From Sulfurimonadaceae bacterium (GTDB taxonomy: Bacteria > Campylobacterota > Campylobacteria > Campylobacterales > Sulfurimonadaceae): 63,780 bases of DNA. The notes beneath the pieces are model-generated. The model searched no databases and was not told where the DNA came from. It saw only the letters and a program-made list of their open reading frames with translations. Positions 26,406-36,178 of this stretch are shown one piece after another; the stretch's first letter is position 1; each line of letters starts with the position of its first letter. Both the position numbers and the translations under genes were made by a program. The DNA lies in contig JADGDM010000008.1 of NCBI GenBank assembly GCA_016744905.1, positions 1-63,780 on the forward strand. The letters run 5' to 3'.

Positions 26406-26978
26406 TTATCCTTGTGCTAAACGTTTTATAAGGTTTCTTAATCTGTCTTCATTAGGATAAACAGCCAAGGCGCCTTCAAGATAACTAAAAGCCATCTCAT
26501 TATAGTTATTGTCGATGAGTTTACCTAAAAAGTCTATAAAGTCCTCTTTTTGTGTGATGATAACACGTGTAGAAAACATTATATTTTCAAAAATCTTTTT
26601 AAAGTCACCATCTTCATCAACAATAGAGAGAAAATCACTATATAAAATTCCATCTTCATACTCAAGTTTGGCACTCAGTGGTTCAGCGATTAAATCACCA
26701 ATACTGTCTATAACACCATCCATCGCATTAAGTATTTCAGAGATAATAGTATCTGCTTCTTCTTTATTCTCTTTTTTTAAGACATCATAATAATCAAAAA
26801 GGGCTTGTGCACCAGACTCACCACTCATAGCCATTTCACTCAATATTGCACCGTTATAGGCCTCTTTAGAGTTAGGAAAATCTTCTAAAACCGCAGCATA
26901 TTCACGTAAAGCCTCACTAAAAGCGGATTGTGAAAAGTTTTTTGATGCCAATTCTAAGGTTTTAAATTTATTTACCAC
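26406..26978 (-). CDS. Helical TPR-like protein of unknown function
   Basis: This 190-residue acidic protein has no signal peptide. The amino end (ASKNFSQSAFSEALREYAAVLEDFPNSKEAYNG is one tetratricopeptide-like hairpin, described here in two parts: ASKNFSQSAFSEALREYA, then VLEDFPNSKEAYNG) suggests a TPR fold, and the carboxy end repeats a similar pattern. I cannot assign a function. It lies between the NifU-type gene (15 bp) and murE (3 bp), an arrangement that suggests co-expression but not a shared pathway. Confidence 0.72.
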   Translation of the reverse strand: MVNKFKTLELASKNFSQSAFSEALREYAAVLEDFPNSKEAYNGAILSEMAMSGESGAQALFDYYDVLKKENKEEADTIISEILNAMDGVIDSIGDLIAEPLSAKLEYEDGILYSDFLSIVDEDGDFKKIFENIMFSTRVIITQKEDFIDFLGKLIDNNYNEMAFSYLEGALAVYPNEDRLRNLIKRLAQG

Positions 26979-26993
26979 TATTTTTCCTCAATT

Positions 26994-27269
26994 TTATAAA
27001 GAATCTATATCATTTTCCATACCCATTGGAACATTAACTACTGTTAATTCAGGATGGATATCTATACGTAGTTGACGCTCAACTCCGTATTTTAATGTAT
27101 TTGGACTACTTGAACACCCAATACACGCTCCGCCAAGTTGCACATAAACAGCGCCGTTTTTAACAGTCACAAATTTAATATCTCCACCATCAAGTGCCAA
27201 TGATGGTCTTACTTTTTCAATACACGCGGCTACAGGTTCTAATAACTCTTCATCTGAAAATGGAATCAT
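26994..27269 (-). CDS. NifU-type Fe-S scaffold (NFU domain)
   Basis: This 91-residue stand-alone NFU domain has IRPSLALDGG-like sequence at the start (VRPSLALDGGDIKFV) and the cluster-binding CIGCSSS. Such proteins carry or deliver Fe-S clusters in the cytoplasm. It heads the short run NFU, TPR-like protein, murE. Confidence 0.92.
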   Translation of the reverse strand: MIPFSDEELLEPVAACIEKVRPSLALDGGDIKFVTVKNGAVYVQLGGACIGCSSSPNTLKYGVERQLRIDIHPELTVVNVPMGMENDIDSL

Positions 27270-27335
27270 TAATTTCCTTTAAATAGTTTAATTTTATTCT
27301 AGTTATAGAAAAATACTCAAATGGCACTTAAGAGC

Positions 27336-28553
27336 TTATGAAAAAATTTCGTTAATCTCATCAACATATGAAACTTTACGCATTCCAACTAAAACAACAT
27401 CTATTTTCTCTTCATTATTTAAAAAGTCCAATGCCTGCTTCTGCATAGGTGCTTCGCTGTGTCCAAATATATTTTTAAGTGAGGTACGCGTGGTAATACT
27501 CGACTCATAAGCTACCATTTTTCTGTACTCCCTAAAAAATAGCTCTAAAAGTTGTGACAATGCCAACTGCTCTTCAGACGCTAATGTTTCTACGACTTTT
27601 TTAATATGTGGCAAAATATTTTGATAATAGAAAGCATTATACTCATCAATAAAACCAAATTTATGTTTTACTTCATCCATTTGATTAAGCAAATTGAAAA
27701 TTGTTTTTAAACTTTCATTATCAGTTATCTCTAAAAGTTCATTCAAGTAATTATAATATTCATTGCCTTGAGGATATTCAGCCAATCTAAACATCAACTT
27801 ATCTTGCATGGCATTTAAAGGGCGGTTTACCATGACACGTAAATCATTTTTCTTAGCCCAACTTGCACATTTTAGACCCTCAAGTTCTAAAATATTGATG
27901 GGCAACTGTATGGTTCTAAAATGATGATTTTCAGCACCTGCTTTAAGAGCAGCGCGCTCCGCTATTGATAGTAGATCTTCATAAGGCAAAAATTCTAAAT
28001 TAGACACCGGAACCGAAAAAGAGTTTGAACTTATTCCATAACTCTCTATATGTCCAGCAATCACCTCTTCTTCTAGTGCAATAAAAACTTCATAAAAGCG
28101 TCTATACATTTCATCCAATGCACTAGAGCGCTTAACTCCCTTGTTAAGTGCATCAAGTAAATAGTATTCAGGATTATGTAAAAGGTAAGCATCTATTTTC
28201 TTAACATCCAGTCTTTGTAATGTATCAAAGAGTTGATCTCGCATAAAGTCAGGATGTATACAGTGAGAAATATGTGAAGCAAACTCAACTATCTCACTGT
28301 AGTTTTTAGACTTTACAGCTTCAAGTTGTGTGCCTTGAATGTAGCCAAACTTACTGGTAATTTTAATTGCATCTTTTTTATCATCATCGAGTTCAAACAT
28401 TGCTTTACCAATAGCGCGCTCTGCACCACCAGCCATATAATTACTAGATGTGTCAATAACAGTGATTCCACTATCAAAAGCCGCCCGTAATGATTCAACA
28501 TGTTCAGGATCTAAGTCTGTTACTCGGTATGTACCAAAGCCAATTTGTGCCAT
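27336..28553 (-). CDS. Aldo/keto reductase family protein
   Basis: This 405-residue TIM-barrel oxidoreductase starts with the family pattern GFGTYRVTDLDPEHVESLRAAFD at its amino end (here split: GFGTYRVTDLDP, then ALRAAFD-like SLRAAFDSG). VIDTSSNYMAGGAERAIG carries the catalytic Asp and Tyr, and ITSKFGY the catalytic Lys. Residues LDVKKIDAYLLHNPEYYL carry the usual His. About 80 residues longer than typical members, with extra helices in the carboxy half. Substrate unknown; NADPH use is expected from the family. It carries two AGCGCGCT copies. Confidence 0.85.
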   Translation of the reverse strand: MAQIGFGTYRVTDLDPEHVESLRAAFDSGITVIDTSSNYMAGGAERAIGKAMFELDDDKKDAIKITSKFGYIQGTQLEAVKSKNYSEIVEFASHISHCIHPDFMRDQLFDTLQRLDVKKIDAYLLHNPEYYLLDALNKGVKRSSALDEMYRRFYEVFIALEEEVIAGHIESYGISSNSFSVPVSNLEFLPYEDLLSIAERAALKAGAENHHFRTIQLPINILELEGLKCASWAKKNDLRVMVNRPLNAMQDKLMFRLAEYPQGNEYYNYLNELLEITDNESLKTIFNLLNQMDEVKHKFGFIDEYNAFYYQNILPHIKKVVETLASEEQLALSQLLELFFREYRKMVAYESSITTRTSLKNIFGHSEAPMQKQALDFLNNEEKIDVVLVGMRKVSYVDEINEIFS

Positions 28554-28619
28554 GCTAATATTCCTTGAATGGTTATATGAAGATAAAAAAGTGAATTATT
28601 TAGTTTAGAAGAAGTAAGA

Positions 28620-28639
28620 TTAAAGGGCAAGCCCTTTAA
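28620..28639 (-). terminator. Terminator after rplQ (end of alpha operon)
   Basis: TTAAAGGGC (28620-28628) and GCCCTTTAA (28631-28639) form a perfect 9-bp inverted repeat with a 2-nt centre. It lies 13 bp after the rplQ stop on the minus strand and is followed by a pyrimidine-rich tail. This is the expected end of the alpha operon transcript. Confidence 0.75.
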
Positions 28640-28652
28640 ATATGTTTATGAA

Positions 28653-29003
28653 CTATACTAGTTCGATAAATGCCATACCTGTTGCGTCACCGCGACGGAT
28701 ACGAGTTTTAGTGATACGAGTATATCCACCAGTACGCTCAGCGTAACGAGGTGCAATATCTGTAACAAGTTTGTTTGTTGACTCTTTACATTGTAAAGAT
28801 GCAAAAACTGCTCTATGAGCATTTGAATCACCCTTACGAGCGATAGTGATTAGTTTTTCAACATAAGAACGTAACTCTTTAGCTTTTGCTAAAGTAGTTT
28901 CGATTTTCTCATTTGTAATAATCGCAATACTAAGATTTTTAAGTAAAGCTGCACGGTGTGCAGATGTACGATTTAGTTTACGATATCCATGACGATGTCT
29001 CAT
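28653..29003 (-). CDS. rplQ: 50S ribosomal protein L17
   Basis: This 116-residue protein of the large subunit opens [17 protein letters not shown] and has the typical [18 protein letters not shown] segment. It is last in the alpha operon, 9 bp after rpoA. Confidence 0.98.
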   Translation of the reverse strand: MRHRHGYRKLNRTSAHRAALLKNLSIAIITNEKIETTLAKAKELRSYVEKLITIARKGDSNAHRAVFASLQCKESTNKLVTDIAPRYAERTGGYTRITKTRIRRGDATGMAFIELV

Positions 29004-29012
29004 TAGTACCCT

Positions 29013-30005
29013 TTATTCAGCTTCAATTTTCTTTTTAAGAGCATTAGCCAATTCATCAGTTAGGTTTTCACCTACGTTAAAACCGTACTCTTCGATTTTT
29101 TCAACGATTTCGTCGAAAGATTTTTTACCTAGATTTTTAACATTTTTAAGATCATTTTGACTCATCAATACGATCTCACCAATGTATTTAATACTAGAGC
29201 GATCTAGACAGTTAAAACTACGTGCACTTAAACCTAAATCTTCGATATTAGATACAAGTTTTTTAAGCTCTGGACTTTCGTCTACGCGCTCAATAGCCAC
29301 TGGAGCTTTAATGCTTATCTCACTATTAAATACTGCAAGTTGCGCATACATAACTTCTAAAGAGTTTTTGAATGCATCAACAGGAGAAATTTGTCCATCA
29401 GTAACAATATTTAAAACAACTTTTTCAAAGTTAGGATTATCTTCTACTAGAACATTTTCAATTTCATAAGTTGCTTTTCTTACCGGAGTAAAGTAAGCAT
29501 CAAGTGCAATATATTCATCATCTACTTCGTCACGAATATCTTCACTAGGAACATAACCGATACCTTGGTAAACTTTGATTGAAAAGTTTAAAGTAGCATC
29601 CTCATTTAGAGTTGCTAAAAATGAATTTGGTGTTACCACTTCAACTTCATCATTTGCTAAATCAGACCCTTTAATTTCACAAGGACCTGTGAAAGAGTAG
29701 TTGATTTCAGCATTAGTCACGCCTTCGCCTAATTTAAAACGAATAGCTTTCATATTAATGATAAAGTCAGAAATATCTTCAAGCATACCACGTACAGAGT
29801 CAAACTCGTGACGGGCACCTTCAATTTTAATGGCTACAGGTGCGTATCCTACAGATGAGCTAAGCAAAAAGCGACGAAGCGGGTGTGCCAAAGAGACAGC
29901 AAAACCTGGCTCGAATGGGAAAACAATAATGTTTGCTTCAGTATCACTAATTTGCTCAACCTCAAACTCTTGAGGAAGAAGCGGAGATGTTTTAATCTTG
30001 TCCAT
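29013..30005 (-). CDS. rpoA: RNA polymerase subunit alpha
   Basis: This 330-residue subunit dimerises to start polymerase assembly. The amino domain has [20 protein letters not shown]. The carboxy domain (about 245-315) that contacts UP elements and activators has [18 protein letters not shown] and [14 protein letters not shown]. It lies between rpsD and rplQ as in most bacteria. Confidence 0.98.
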   Translation of the reverse strand: MDKIKTSPLLPQEFEVEQISDTEANIIVFPFEPGFAVSLAHPLRRFLLSSSVGYAPVAIKIEGARHEFDSVRGMLEDISDFIINMKAIRFKLGEGVTNAEINYSFTGPCEIKGSDLANDEVEVVTPNSFLATLNEDATLNFSIKVYQGIGYVPSEDIRDEVDDEYIALDAYFTPVRKATYEIENVLVEDNPNFEKVVLNIVTDGQISPVDAFKNSLEVMYAQLAVFNSEISIKAPVAIERVDESPELKKLVSNIEDLGLSARSFNCLDRSSIKYIGEIVLMSQNDLKNVKNLGKKSFDEIVEKIEEYGFNVGENLTDELANALKKKIEAE

Positions 30006-30028
30006 ATACAGCGCCTTTTTTTATGTGT

Positions 30029-30655
30029 TTATTTTGAGAATAACTCGACGATTAGACGTTCTTCAACTGGAATAACGACCTCTTCACGTTCTGGAAGACG
30101 AGTAAAAATACCAAATACTTTTTCAGCATCGATATCAACCCAACCAGCAACACCAGTTTGGTTAACTAACTCTAAAGCACGAACGACTTGAGGATTAGTT
30201 TTACTTTTCTCACGGATCTCAACTTTTTGTCCTGGTTTAACACGGTATGATGCAATATCAACACGTTTACCATCAACAAGTACATGACGGTGATTTACTA
30301 ACTGACGTGCGAAACGACGAGTTGAAGCAAATCCCATTCTGTAAACTACGTTATCAAGACGTTGTTCGATTAGGTTAATAAGGTTTGTACCTGTATTACC
30401 ATCACGACGTTTAGCTTCTGCAAATAATGAACGAAGTTGCTTCTCAGAAACACCATACATGAATTTTGCTTTTTGCTTCTCATTTAACTGAAGACCATAC
30501 TCAGAAACTTTCTTACGACGTTGGCCATGTTGACCTGGACCGTAAGGACGTTTATCTAAAGCTGACTTACCATTAAGACGACGCTCACCTTTTAAATTAA
30601 GGCTTACACCAAATCTACGTTCAATTTTTTCTACTGGACCTCTATATCTTGCCAC
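30029..30655 (-). CDS. rpsD: 30S ribosomal protein S4
   Basis: This 208-residue protein is of the small subunit. It opens [16 protein letters not shown] and has the S4 RNA-binding domain with [20 protein letters not shown]. It lacks the cysteine zinc motif of some S4 forms. It is the third gene before rplQ in the alpha operon, where S4 acts as autoregulator in E. coli. Confidence 0.98.
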   Translation of the reverse strand: MARYRGPVEKIERRFGVSLNLKGERRLNGKSALDKRPYGPGQHGQRRKKVSEYGLQLNEKQKAKFMYGVSEKQLRSLFAEAKRRDGNTGTNLINLIEQRLDNVVYRMGFASTRRFARQLVNHRHVLVDGKRVDIASYRVKPGQKVEIREKSKTNPQVVRALELVNQTGVAGWVDIDAEKVFGIFTRLPEREEVVIPVEERLIVELFSK

Positions 30656-30664
30656 AGTTACTCC

Positions 30665-31057
30665 TTAAACTCTACGACGCTTAGGTGCGCGACATCCGTT
30701 ATGTGGTAGTGGTGTAACATCTTTCATAAATGTAACACGTATACCTTCGATTGCACCTACAGCTTTTACTGCTGTTTCACGACCTGAACCAGGACCCTGA
30801 ACTTTAATACCTAACTCTTTAATACCATGAACTTGAGCTTTTGCTACTGCATCTTCTACCGCTGCTTGCGCTGCGAAAGGTGTAGATTTTTTAGAACCCT
30901 TGAAACCAAGTGAACCAGCTGAACTCCAAGCAATCATGTTACCCATCTCATCAGTGATGGTAACTAGAGTGTTATTGAATGACGCTGCAATGTGGCAAAT
31001 ACCACGTGCAATATGTTTTTTTACTACTTTTTTACGAGTAACTTTTCTTTTTGCCAT
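30665..31057 (-). CDS. rpsK: 30S ribosomal protein S11
   Basis: This 130-residue protein contains [31 protein letters not shown] and the ending [13 protein letters not shown], all diagnostic of S11. It lies 12 bp after rpsM. Confidence 0.98.
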   Translation of the reverse strand: MAKRKVTRKKVVKKHIARGICHIAASFNNTLVTITDEMGNMIAWSSAGSLGFKGSKKSTPFAAQAAVEDAVAKAQVHGIKELGIKVQGPGSGRETAVKAVGAIEGIRVTFMKDVTPLPHNGCRAPKRRRV

Positions 31058-31069
31058 ACTCTAATTCCC

Positions 31070-31432
31070 TTACGCTGCGCCGACAGTTTTACGTTTACCC
31101 TTACGAGTACGCGCATTTGTCTTAGTTTTTTGACCACGACATGGAAGACCACGACGGTGACGAAGACCACGATATGAACCGATGTCCATTAGTCCCTTAA
31201 TATCCATTGCAACTTTCTTACGAAGGTCACCCTCAACCATGAAACTTTCACGGATTTCTTGAGTAATTGCTGCAATTTCAGTTTCGTTAAGATCGAAAAC
31301 TCTTTTGTTATAATCAATACCTGTCGCATCTAAAATTGCGCGAGAAGTATGAAGGCCAATACCATAGATGTATGTTAGACCATACTCTATACGTTTTTTC
31401 TTAGGTAAGTCTACACCAGAAATACGTGCCAT
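31070..31432 (-). CDS. rpsM: 30S ribosomal protein S13
   Basis: This 120-residue protein begins [10 protein letters not shown] and contains [14 protein letters not shown] and [18 protein letters not shown]. It starts 2 bp after rpmJ. Confidence 0.98.
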   Translation of the reverse strand: MARISGVDLPKKKRIEYGLTYIYGIGLHTSRAILDATGIDYNKRVFDLNETEIAAITQEIRESFMVEGDLRKKVAMDIKGLMDIGSYRGLRHRRGLPCRGQKTKTNARTRKGKRKTVGAA

Positions 31433-31434
31433 TC

Positions 31435-31548
31435 TTATCCTTGTCTTTGTTTGTGTTTTGGATTCTTGCAGATTACTCTGACAATACCTTTACGTTTGAT
31501 GATTTTACAATCATCACACATCTTCTTAACTGAAGCGCGTACTTTCAT
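31435..31548 (-). CDS. rpmJ: 50S ribosomal protein L36
   Basis: This 37-residue protein reads [16 protein letters not shown] at the start and KHKQRQG at the end. Three Cys and one His (CDDC, C, H) form the zinc ribbon of the classical L36 type. The ATG is at 31548-31546 with GGGAGC upstream. Here it is the first gene of the alpha operon and has lost its usual neighbour infA, which lies at 44549-44767. Confidence 0.97.
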   Translation of the reverse strand: MKVRASVKKMCDDCKIIKRKGIVRVICKNPKHKQRQG

Positions 31549-31992
31549 TGAAAGCTCCCACGAGTATAAATTTTCCGTCTTTACTAGCTTCTAGGCTCTA
31601 AACATATACTCAGAGCCAATCTTTGTATGTATGTATAAGAATATAAATGCATACAATCATTCATGCAATATGTTCAAACTAGTAAATAGGAAGCGAATAA
31701 TAGCCTAGTTAAGGTAAAAGTTTTATTAAACCATTTTAAGAACGCCATTATTGGGTTAATCGGGATTAAAAGAAGATAAATATCTTCTCATTTTAGTCTT
31801 ACATATTATATATAGGCTTGACAAGGCGTGTTATTTATTATTATCACAGACCTATCACTACTTTGAGGCAATTAAAAAATTGGTGAAATTTAGTAACAGA
31901 TATCACTATTCATAATACTTTCATGATTTTTTCATGTGCAAATGGATGATTTTTTCTTATAATCACCTTAGTTATTTTAATAAAGGATACAA
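31549..31992. promoter_or_regulatory. Divergent 444-bp regulatory region between rpmJ and a lipoprotein gene
   Basis: No gene is visible. On the minus side, TATACT (31568-31563) is a candidate -10 for the alpha operon, about 15 bp before rpmJ, and a hairpin GGCTCT (31594-31599) / AGAGCC (31612-31617) lies behind it. AGAAGATA (31771-31778) and TATCTTCT (31781-31788) form an operator-like inverted repeat in the middle. On the plus side, TTGACA occurs at 31818-31823 without a good -10 at proper distance. The -10 for the lipoprotein is listed separately. Confidence 0.5.
31958..31963 (+). promoter_or_regulatory. Candidate -10 box of the 767-residue lipoprotein gene
   Basis: A perfect TATAAT lies 29 bp before the ATG in T-rich DNA, with no good -35. 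This is the usual Campylobacterota promoter style. The ribosome site AAAGGATA follows. Confidence 0.55.
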
Positions 31993-34296
31993 ATGAAAAA
32001 ATATACAGCCCTATTAGGTTCAGCCGCTCTAGCTGCAACTCTATTTACTGGATGTGGTGAGTCTTCAGATACAGAAACTGTAGCAGATGCTCCAAGTACA
32101 GTTAAACAGTATAATGCAACTTCTTTGCGTTCAGCGTCTAATATGTTGAAACGTGATCAAGTTACAAACAGCAGCGAGATTGCTTTCTCAGATGTAGTAC
32201 TAACACTGGTAAAAAACACAGCAGATGAAACTGCTGCTGGTAATATTGTTGATGCTAAACAATTTATTGTTGATGGACTAAATGCAAGTGATGCAGAAGA
32301 GTTCAATGCACTTAGTGAGTTAGAAAAAGAGACTTTAATTACAGAAGCAATCGCTAGTATTGTAACTGGTAATAATGCTCCTCAACGTAGAAGTATACTA
32401 GACGATCTTAAAGATGGTATCGTTGATTTAATTGGTACTGATTTAGGTACGGATGTTACTGTTGCTGCTTTTAAGGTTGTTCTTGAAAGTGATGGAGTAA
32501 CTAACGTAATGTTAGATATGGCTATCAATTCACAAACGATTACAGACGTTATGATTACTGCTATGGATAACGAGCAAGGTTGGAATGACCTTACTCCTAA
32601 AATGTCAGAAATGCTACGTGACCCTTCAAACATGGCATTTGCAGAAAAATTCATGCAACTATGTTATGAACGTCCAAATATGGCGGAATTTGTATTTACT
32701 TGGATTGATGCACCTATGTATGACGCTGTAGCTGACGCAATGATTATCTCTTCTGATGCACACGTAGCTTCAGGCGCAGGTGTTACACCAGATGGTTCTG
32801 AGCATGCTGAAGAGTATACAACAGCAACTATGGGTAGATTGATGGCAACTTATGCATCAAGATACTTTGTAATTCCTACAACATCAGAAATTGCGCAAGG
32901 TGATGATTCACGTTTCGCAAGTTTGATGTTTGATTCAGCTACTGCCGTACGTGGTGATGGTAATGAACTTATCAATGAGAAATTTTTCTACGCACTATTT
33001 AAAACTCCAGGTTCAACTGAGTCTTTTATAGAAGCAATGAAAGCTATTCCAAATGATAAAGAAACATATATGGACCTCTTCTTCACAGGTGTAAACCCTA
33101 TCGAAGATGCAGCTTCTGCACAAGATGTTAACCAATCATACAACTACATCATCGCTATCGCTGGTGGTATGTACAAAGGTACAACTGATTATGGTGTTGG
33201 TGCATATACTGACTCATTTTTAGGTTTTGCTGGAATCGTTCCAACTGAAAAATACTGGACATATGGTAAGTCATTTATGATGGCTGGATATGCTTGGGGT
33301 GAGATGAATGGTTACTCTCCATTAACTGGTGCATTTGATCTTGTATCTGGTTGGATGAGTGATGATGAGAACACTTCTGCTGAAGCACCTGCTCTTAGAG
33401 GTTTTGTTTATAATGGAGAAAATGGTTTAGGTGATGATGACAGAAATCAAACTCAATGGGGTGGATTTGCTTACGATACTGTAAAAACAGAATTGGTAGA
33501 CAGATTTGCTAATTGGGATACTGCAGCTTTAGCGTGGGATGCACTTTATGACTACGTTCTTGGTGATGAGAACTCTACTGTTGCCGCTGACGCTTATGCA
33601 TCTTTAGAGAGTAACTTAACAGTTGCAAGTACTAATATTCAAGAGTCTTTTAGATCTGAACTTGAATTAGAACTAAACGAAGATATTCGTGGATTTAATG
33701 AACTAGACAATGCAGGCGAAGATGTTGCTGAGTTAGCTCTACCAGCATTTGCTGATATGAATGTAACATACATTTATACTGAAGTAAGTGACCGCACATT
33801 AAGCTATATCTATGCGATTGATTCAAAATGGATCTCAGAGATGAGTGAAAACCAATATGTACAAGAGTATGTTTATTCACAATTTGGTGACATGAATGAT
33901 ACCAAATGGGAATACATTCCTAACTGGATGGCAAACCTAGACTGGTTGAAACTTCCAGAGATTTATACTGATTCTGGTTACAATGATTGGGGATTTGACT
34001 ATACAACTGGTCTGTTTGATATCTACATCGTAACTGAACTTGCTGACGCTGAAGATCGTCTTCTAAGTGATACAGGTCTAGTATGGACAGCAGCTGCAGA
34101 AGGTGATGAGCCATTATCATCTGATCTTGATGCTGAATACAGTGTTTATGTAACATCTGTAAATCTTTACGAATTAGTAAACTTTGACCTTGATGCGCTT
34201 ATGGAAAGCATCTCTGGTTATGCCAATGGTGTAGCAGTGAAAGTTGGCTTAGCTGACGCTCCTGCTGAAGATACAAATACAACAACTGAAGGTTAA
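31993..34296 (+). CDS. Large lipoprotein, paralogue of the one at 6924-9218
   Basis: This 767-residue protein has a signal peptide and lipobox FTGC (Cys21). From about residue 43 it matches the carboxy-terminal region of the other lipoprotein: SNMLKRDQV, FSDVVLTL, the block at 210-258 around AFAEKFMQLC and MYDAVADAM, then EYTTATMGRLMATYAS and FFYALFKTP. The last 330 residues (about 440-767) are acidic, rich in Trp and Tyr, and have no counterpart in the paralogue. I do not recognise the shared domain. It stands alone between its own promoter and a strong terminator. The sequence has a low-complexity acidic composition typical of exported proteins. Confidence 0.8.
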   Translation: MKKYTALLGSAALAATLFTGCGESSDTETVADAPSTVKQYNATSLRSASNMLKRDQVTNSSEIAFSDVVLTLVKNTADETAAGNIVDAKQFIVDGLNASDAEEFNALSELEKETLITEAIASIVTGNNAPQRRSILDDLKDGIVDLIGTDLGTDVTVAAFKVVLESDGVTNVMLDMAINSQTITDVMITAMDNEQGWNDLTPKMSEMLRDPSNMAFAEKFMQLCYERPNMAEFVFTWIDAPMYDAVADAMIISSDAHVASGAGVTPDGSEHAEEYTTATMGRLMATYASRYFVIPTTSEIAQGDDSRFASLMFDSATAVRGDGNELINEKFFYALFKTPGSTESFIEAMKAIPNDKETYMDLFFTGVNPIEDAASAQDVNQSYNYIIAIAGGMYKGTTDYGVGAYTDSFLGFAGIVPTEKYWTYGKSFMMAGYAWGEMNGYSPLTGAFDLVSGWMSDDENTSAEAPALRGFVYNGENGLGDDDRNQTQWGGFAYDTVKTELVDRFANWDTAALAWDALYDYVLGDENSTVAADAYASLESNLTVASTNIQESFRSELELELNEDIRGFNELDNAGEDVAELALPAFADMNVTYIYTEVSDRTLSYIYAIDSKWISEMSENQYVQEYVYSQFGDMNDTKWEYIPNWMANLDWLKLPEIYTDSGYNDWGFDYTTGLFDIYIVTELADAEDRLLSDTGLVWTAAAEGDEPLSSDLDAEYSVYVTSVNLYELVNFDLDALMESISGYANGVAVKVGLADAPAEDTNTTTEG

Positions 34297-34308
34297 TCCC
34301 TTCACCTT

Positions 34309-34337
34309 TTACAATCCGAAACCTTTTCGGATTGTAA
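34309..34337 (+). terminator. Perfect terminator hairpin after the lipoprotein gene
   Basis: TTACAATCCGAAA (34309-34321) and TTTCGGATTGTAA (34325-34337) form a perfect 13-bp stem with a 3-nt loop, 12 bp after the stop codon. The stem itself carries T-rich ends rather than a separate T run. Confidence 0.8.
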
Positions 34338-34430
34338 TCCCTCAATTTCTTATCTTATCTGTTACCTCTAATCACAATTAACATATAATACAAGCAATTA
34401 AAATGCTCGAATAAATTTTAGGAACAAACT

Positions 34431-35960
34431 ATGATTAAAAAATTACTACTTATCTCTGCCATTGCCTCTAGCGCGCTGTATGCAACTAACGGTGTAAATA
34501 TGATTGGAACCAGTACCATTTCACGTTCAATGGGTGGAACAGGTGTCGCCCACTATGAGAGTGGTGTCAGTGCTATTCATAAAAATCCAGCCCTCTTGGC
34601 CAACTCAAAAAAAGACGAGTTTGAAATTGATGTTACTTATTTTTCTGCTGGGGTAAGTTCCACCATATATGACGAAATGCCTCTAAACACCATGACAACT
34701 TCAAACTCTAGGCACAACCCTTACACTGGAGATTCTACCTCACATATTGATACGTCTGTTATTCCGACAATGGGATATGTTGCACATATTGATGACAAAA
34801 TGAACTTTGGTATCTCTATGATTGGTGCGGCAGGGATGGGTGTTGATTATGTTGGTCAGCCTGATTTGAGAAAAATGAAAACATCAATGATGTTGATGAA
34901 AATCATTCCTGCACTCTCGTACGCCGCAACTGAAAATGTCAACTTTGGTGTGGCACCAGTATTGGGTCTGGGTTCGCTTTCAATCAACTACGATGATGAT
35001 ATCACCAAGCGTAATGCTGCTGGTGAGAAAGTACAATCAACACGTGAAGGTCTATTTGGAACTCAAATCGGAGGAGATACGTTAGTCCCAGCCCTTGGTT
35101 ATGAACTGGGTATGGAAGTAAAGGTATTTGATAACTTAAGAGTAGGTATCGCTTATAACTCCTCGCTTAAATATACTTACTCTAAAATAGCCAACTTTGA
35201 ACAGTTTGGTGTTGATGGTATGGTGTATACCTTAGAAGACTTCCTTCAAACTACACAAAATGATTCTTTAGAAAACTATGTTGGTGATCCAGATGGATTA
35301 ACGGATGCCTTAGCAGGTTATATAGGAGATACGGCGGCAGGTGTTGTTAGTTCTATCATTAGTGCTGGTACTACGAGTATTGCCCAATCACTTGAGCGCG
35401 CTAAGCCAACAGATGCAAATCTTGATGATTTAACTATGCAGCAGCCATGGGAAATGGCGATTGGTTTTACCTATGATCCAATGAAAAATATGACACTGAC
35501 TGCTGACTATCGCTACATCGCTTGGGGCGATGCTGAGGGTTATGGTGACTTTGGATGGAGTAATCAACATGTATTTGCGCTGGGTTTTGAACTGCGTCGT
35601 AAAAACTTAAGCCTGCGTGGTGGGTATAACTACGCAGCGACTCCAATGCCTACGGATGAAGGACGTTTTGGTATTGGACTTGTAGACATGCAAGACCATA
35701 TCATTTTTGAACAAGCCGTTCAGATGCTTAATACCGTTGGTTTCCCTGCTATTTCTGAAACACATTTTACTTTTGGTTTTGGATATGACTTTACTGAAAA
35801 CTTTGAATTGGATATGGCATTTGTATTCTCTCCTCTTGAAGAGTACACTTCAAATGGTTATCTGGTTCCAGATATTTTACTTTTTGAACTTTATCAATAT
35901 GAGTACAAAACAGAAATGGAACAGTTTACAGCATCTATGGGTGTGACATATCGCTGGTAA
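34431..35960 (+). CDS. OmpP1/FadL family outer-membrane transporter
   Basis: This 509-residue outer-membrane barrel has a signal peptide ending near LYA-TNG. The amino plug has SRSMGGTGVAHYESGVSAIHKNPALLA, described here by its core NPA motif that closes the hatch domain in FadL proteins. The protein ends in GVTYRW with a terminal aromatic residue. Members move hydrophobic compounds such as fatty acids or hydrocarbons inward; the substrate here is unknown. A TATAAT box lies at 34384-34389, and AGGAACAA precedes the ATG. It carries two AGCGCGCT copies. Confidence 0.9.
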   Translation: MIKKLLLISAIASSALYATNGVNMIGTSTISRSMGGTGVAHYESGVSAIHKNPALLANSKKDEFEIDVTYFSAGVSSTIYDEMPLNTMTTSNSRHNPYTGDSTSHIDTSVIPTMGYVAHIDDKMNFGISMIGAAGMGVDYVGQPDLRKMKTSMMLMKIIPALSYAATENVNFGVAPVLGLGSLSINYDDDITKRNAAGEKVQSTREGLFGTQIGGDTLVPALGYELGMEVKVFDNLRVGIAYNSSLKYTYSKIANFEQFGVDGMVYTLEDFLQTTQNDSLENYVGDPDGLTDALAGYIGDTAAGVVSSIISAGTTSIAQSLERAKPTDANLDDLTMQQPWEMAIGFTYDPMKNMTLTADYRYIAWGDAEGYGDFGWSNQHVFALGFELRRKNLSLRGGYNYAATPMPTDEGRFGIGLVDMQDHIIFEQAVQMLNTVGFPAISETHFTFGFGYDFTENFELDMAFVFSPLEEYTSNGYLVPDILLFELYQYEYKTEMEQFTASMGVTYRW

Positions 35961-36006
35961 GAAAAAAAAGGAGAGTGTCACGCTAGGTGATTATAAACTC
36001 TCTTAT

Positions 36007-36165
36007 ATGCTCGGTGAAGATTTAGTCAAGCTTATACTTTTCAATCCTACTAAAATGGAGTGTGAAGTTGTTATTACTGAAAAAGATGGCAATAAAAAGA
36101 AAACCGCAGTTGCTTATGCACAACTACCTAAAAGTATTAAAAAAACACTTGGTGCACTAAAGTAA
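36007..36165 (+). CDS. Small conserved-looking reading frame without a clear start
   Basis: From ATG 36007 it encodes 52 residues (opening MLGEDLVKLILF, ending GALK). The same frame stays open upstream to a stop at 35944-35946 and reads KESVTLGDYKLSY just before the ATG. That looks like protein sequence with no start codon. AAGGAGAG at 35968-35975 is a good ribosome site but is 32 bp from the ATG. Either the true start is non-canonical or the 5' end decayed after fusion to the end of the FadL gene. The stop lies in a bidirectional palindromic terminator, as a real gene end would. Function unknown. Confidence 0.45.
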   Translation: MLGEDLVKLILFNPTKMECEVVITEKDGNKKKTAVAYAQLPKSIKKTLGALK

Positions 36166-36178
36166 ATTTACTTTAGTG
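36155..36178. terminator. 24-bp perfect palindrome shared by two convergent gene ends
   Basis: CACTAAAGTAAA followed at once by its reverse complement TTTACTTTAGTG gives a 24-bp palindrome without spacer. The plus-strand stop TAA (36163-36165) and the minus-strand stop of cvfB (36170-36168) both lie inside it, so both reading frames end in Leu-Lys-stop. It would serve as a bidirectional terminator, though the stem is AT-rich. Confidence 0.7.
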
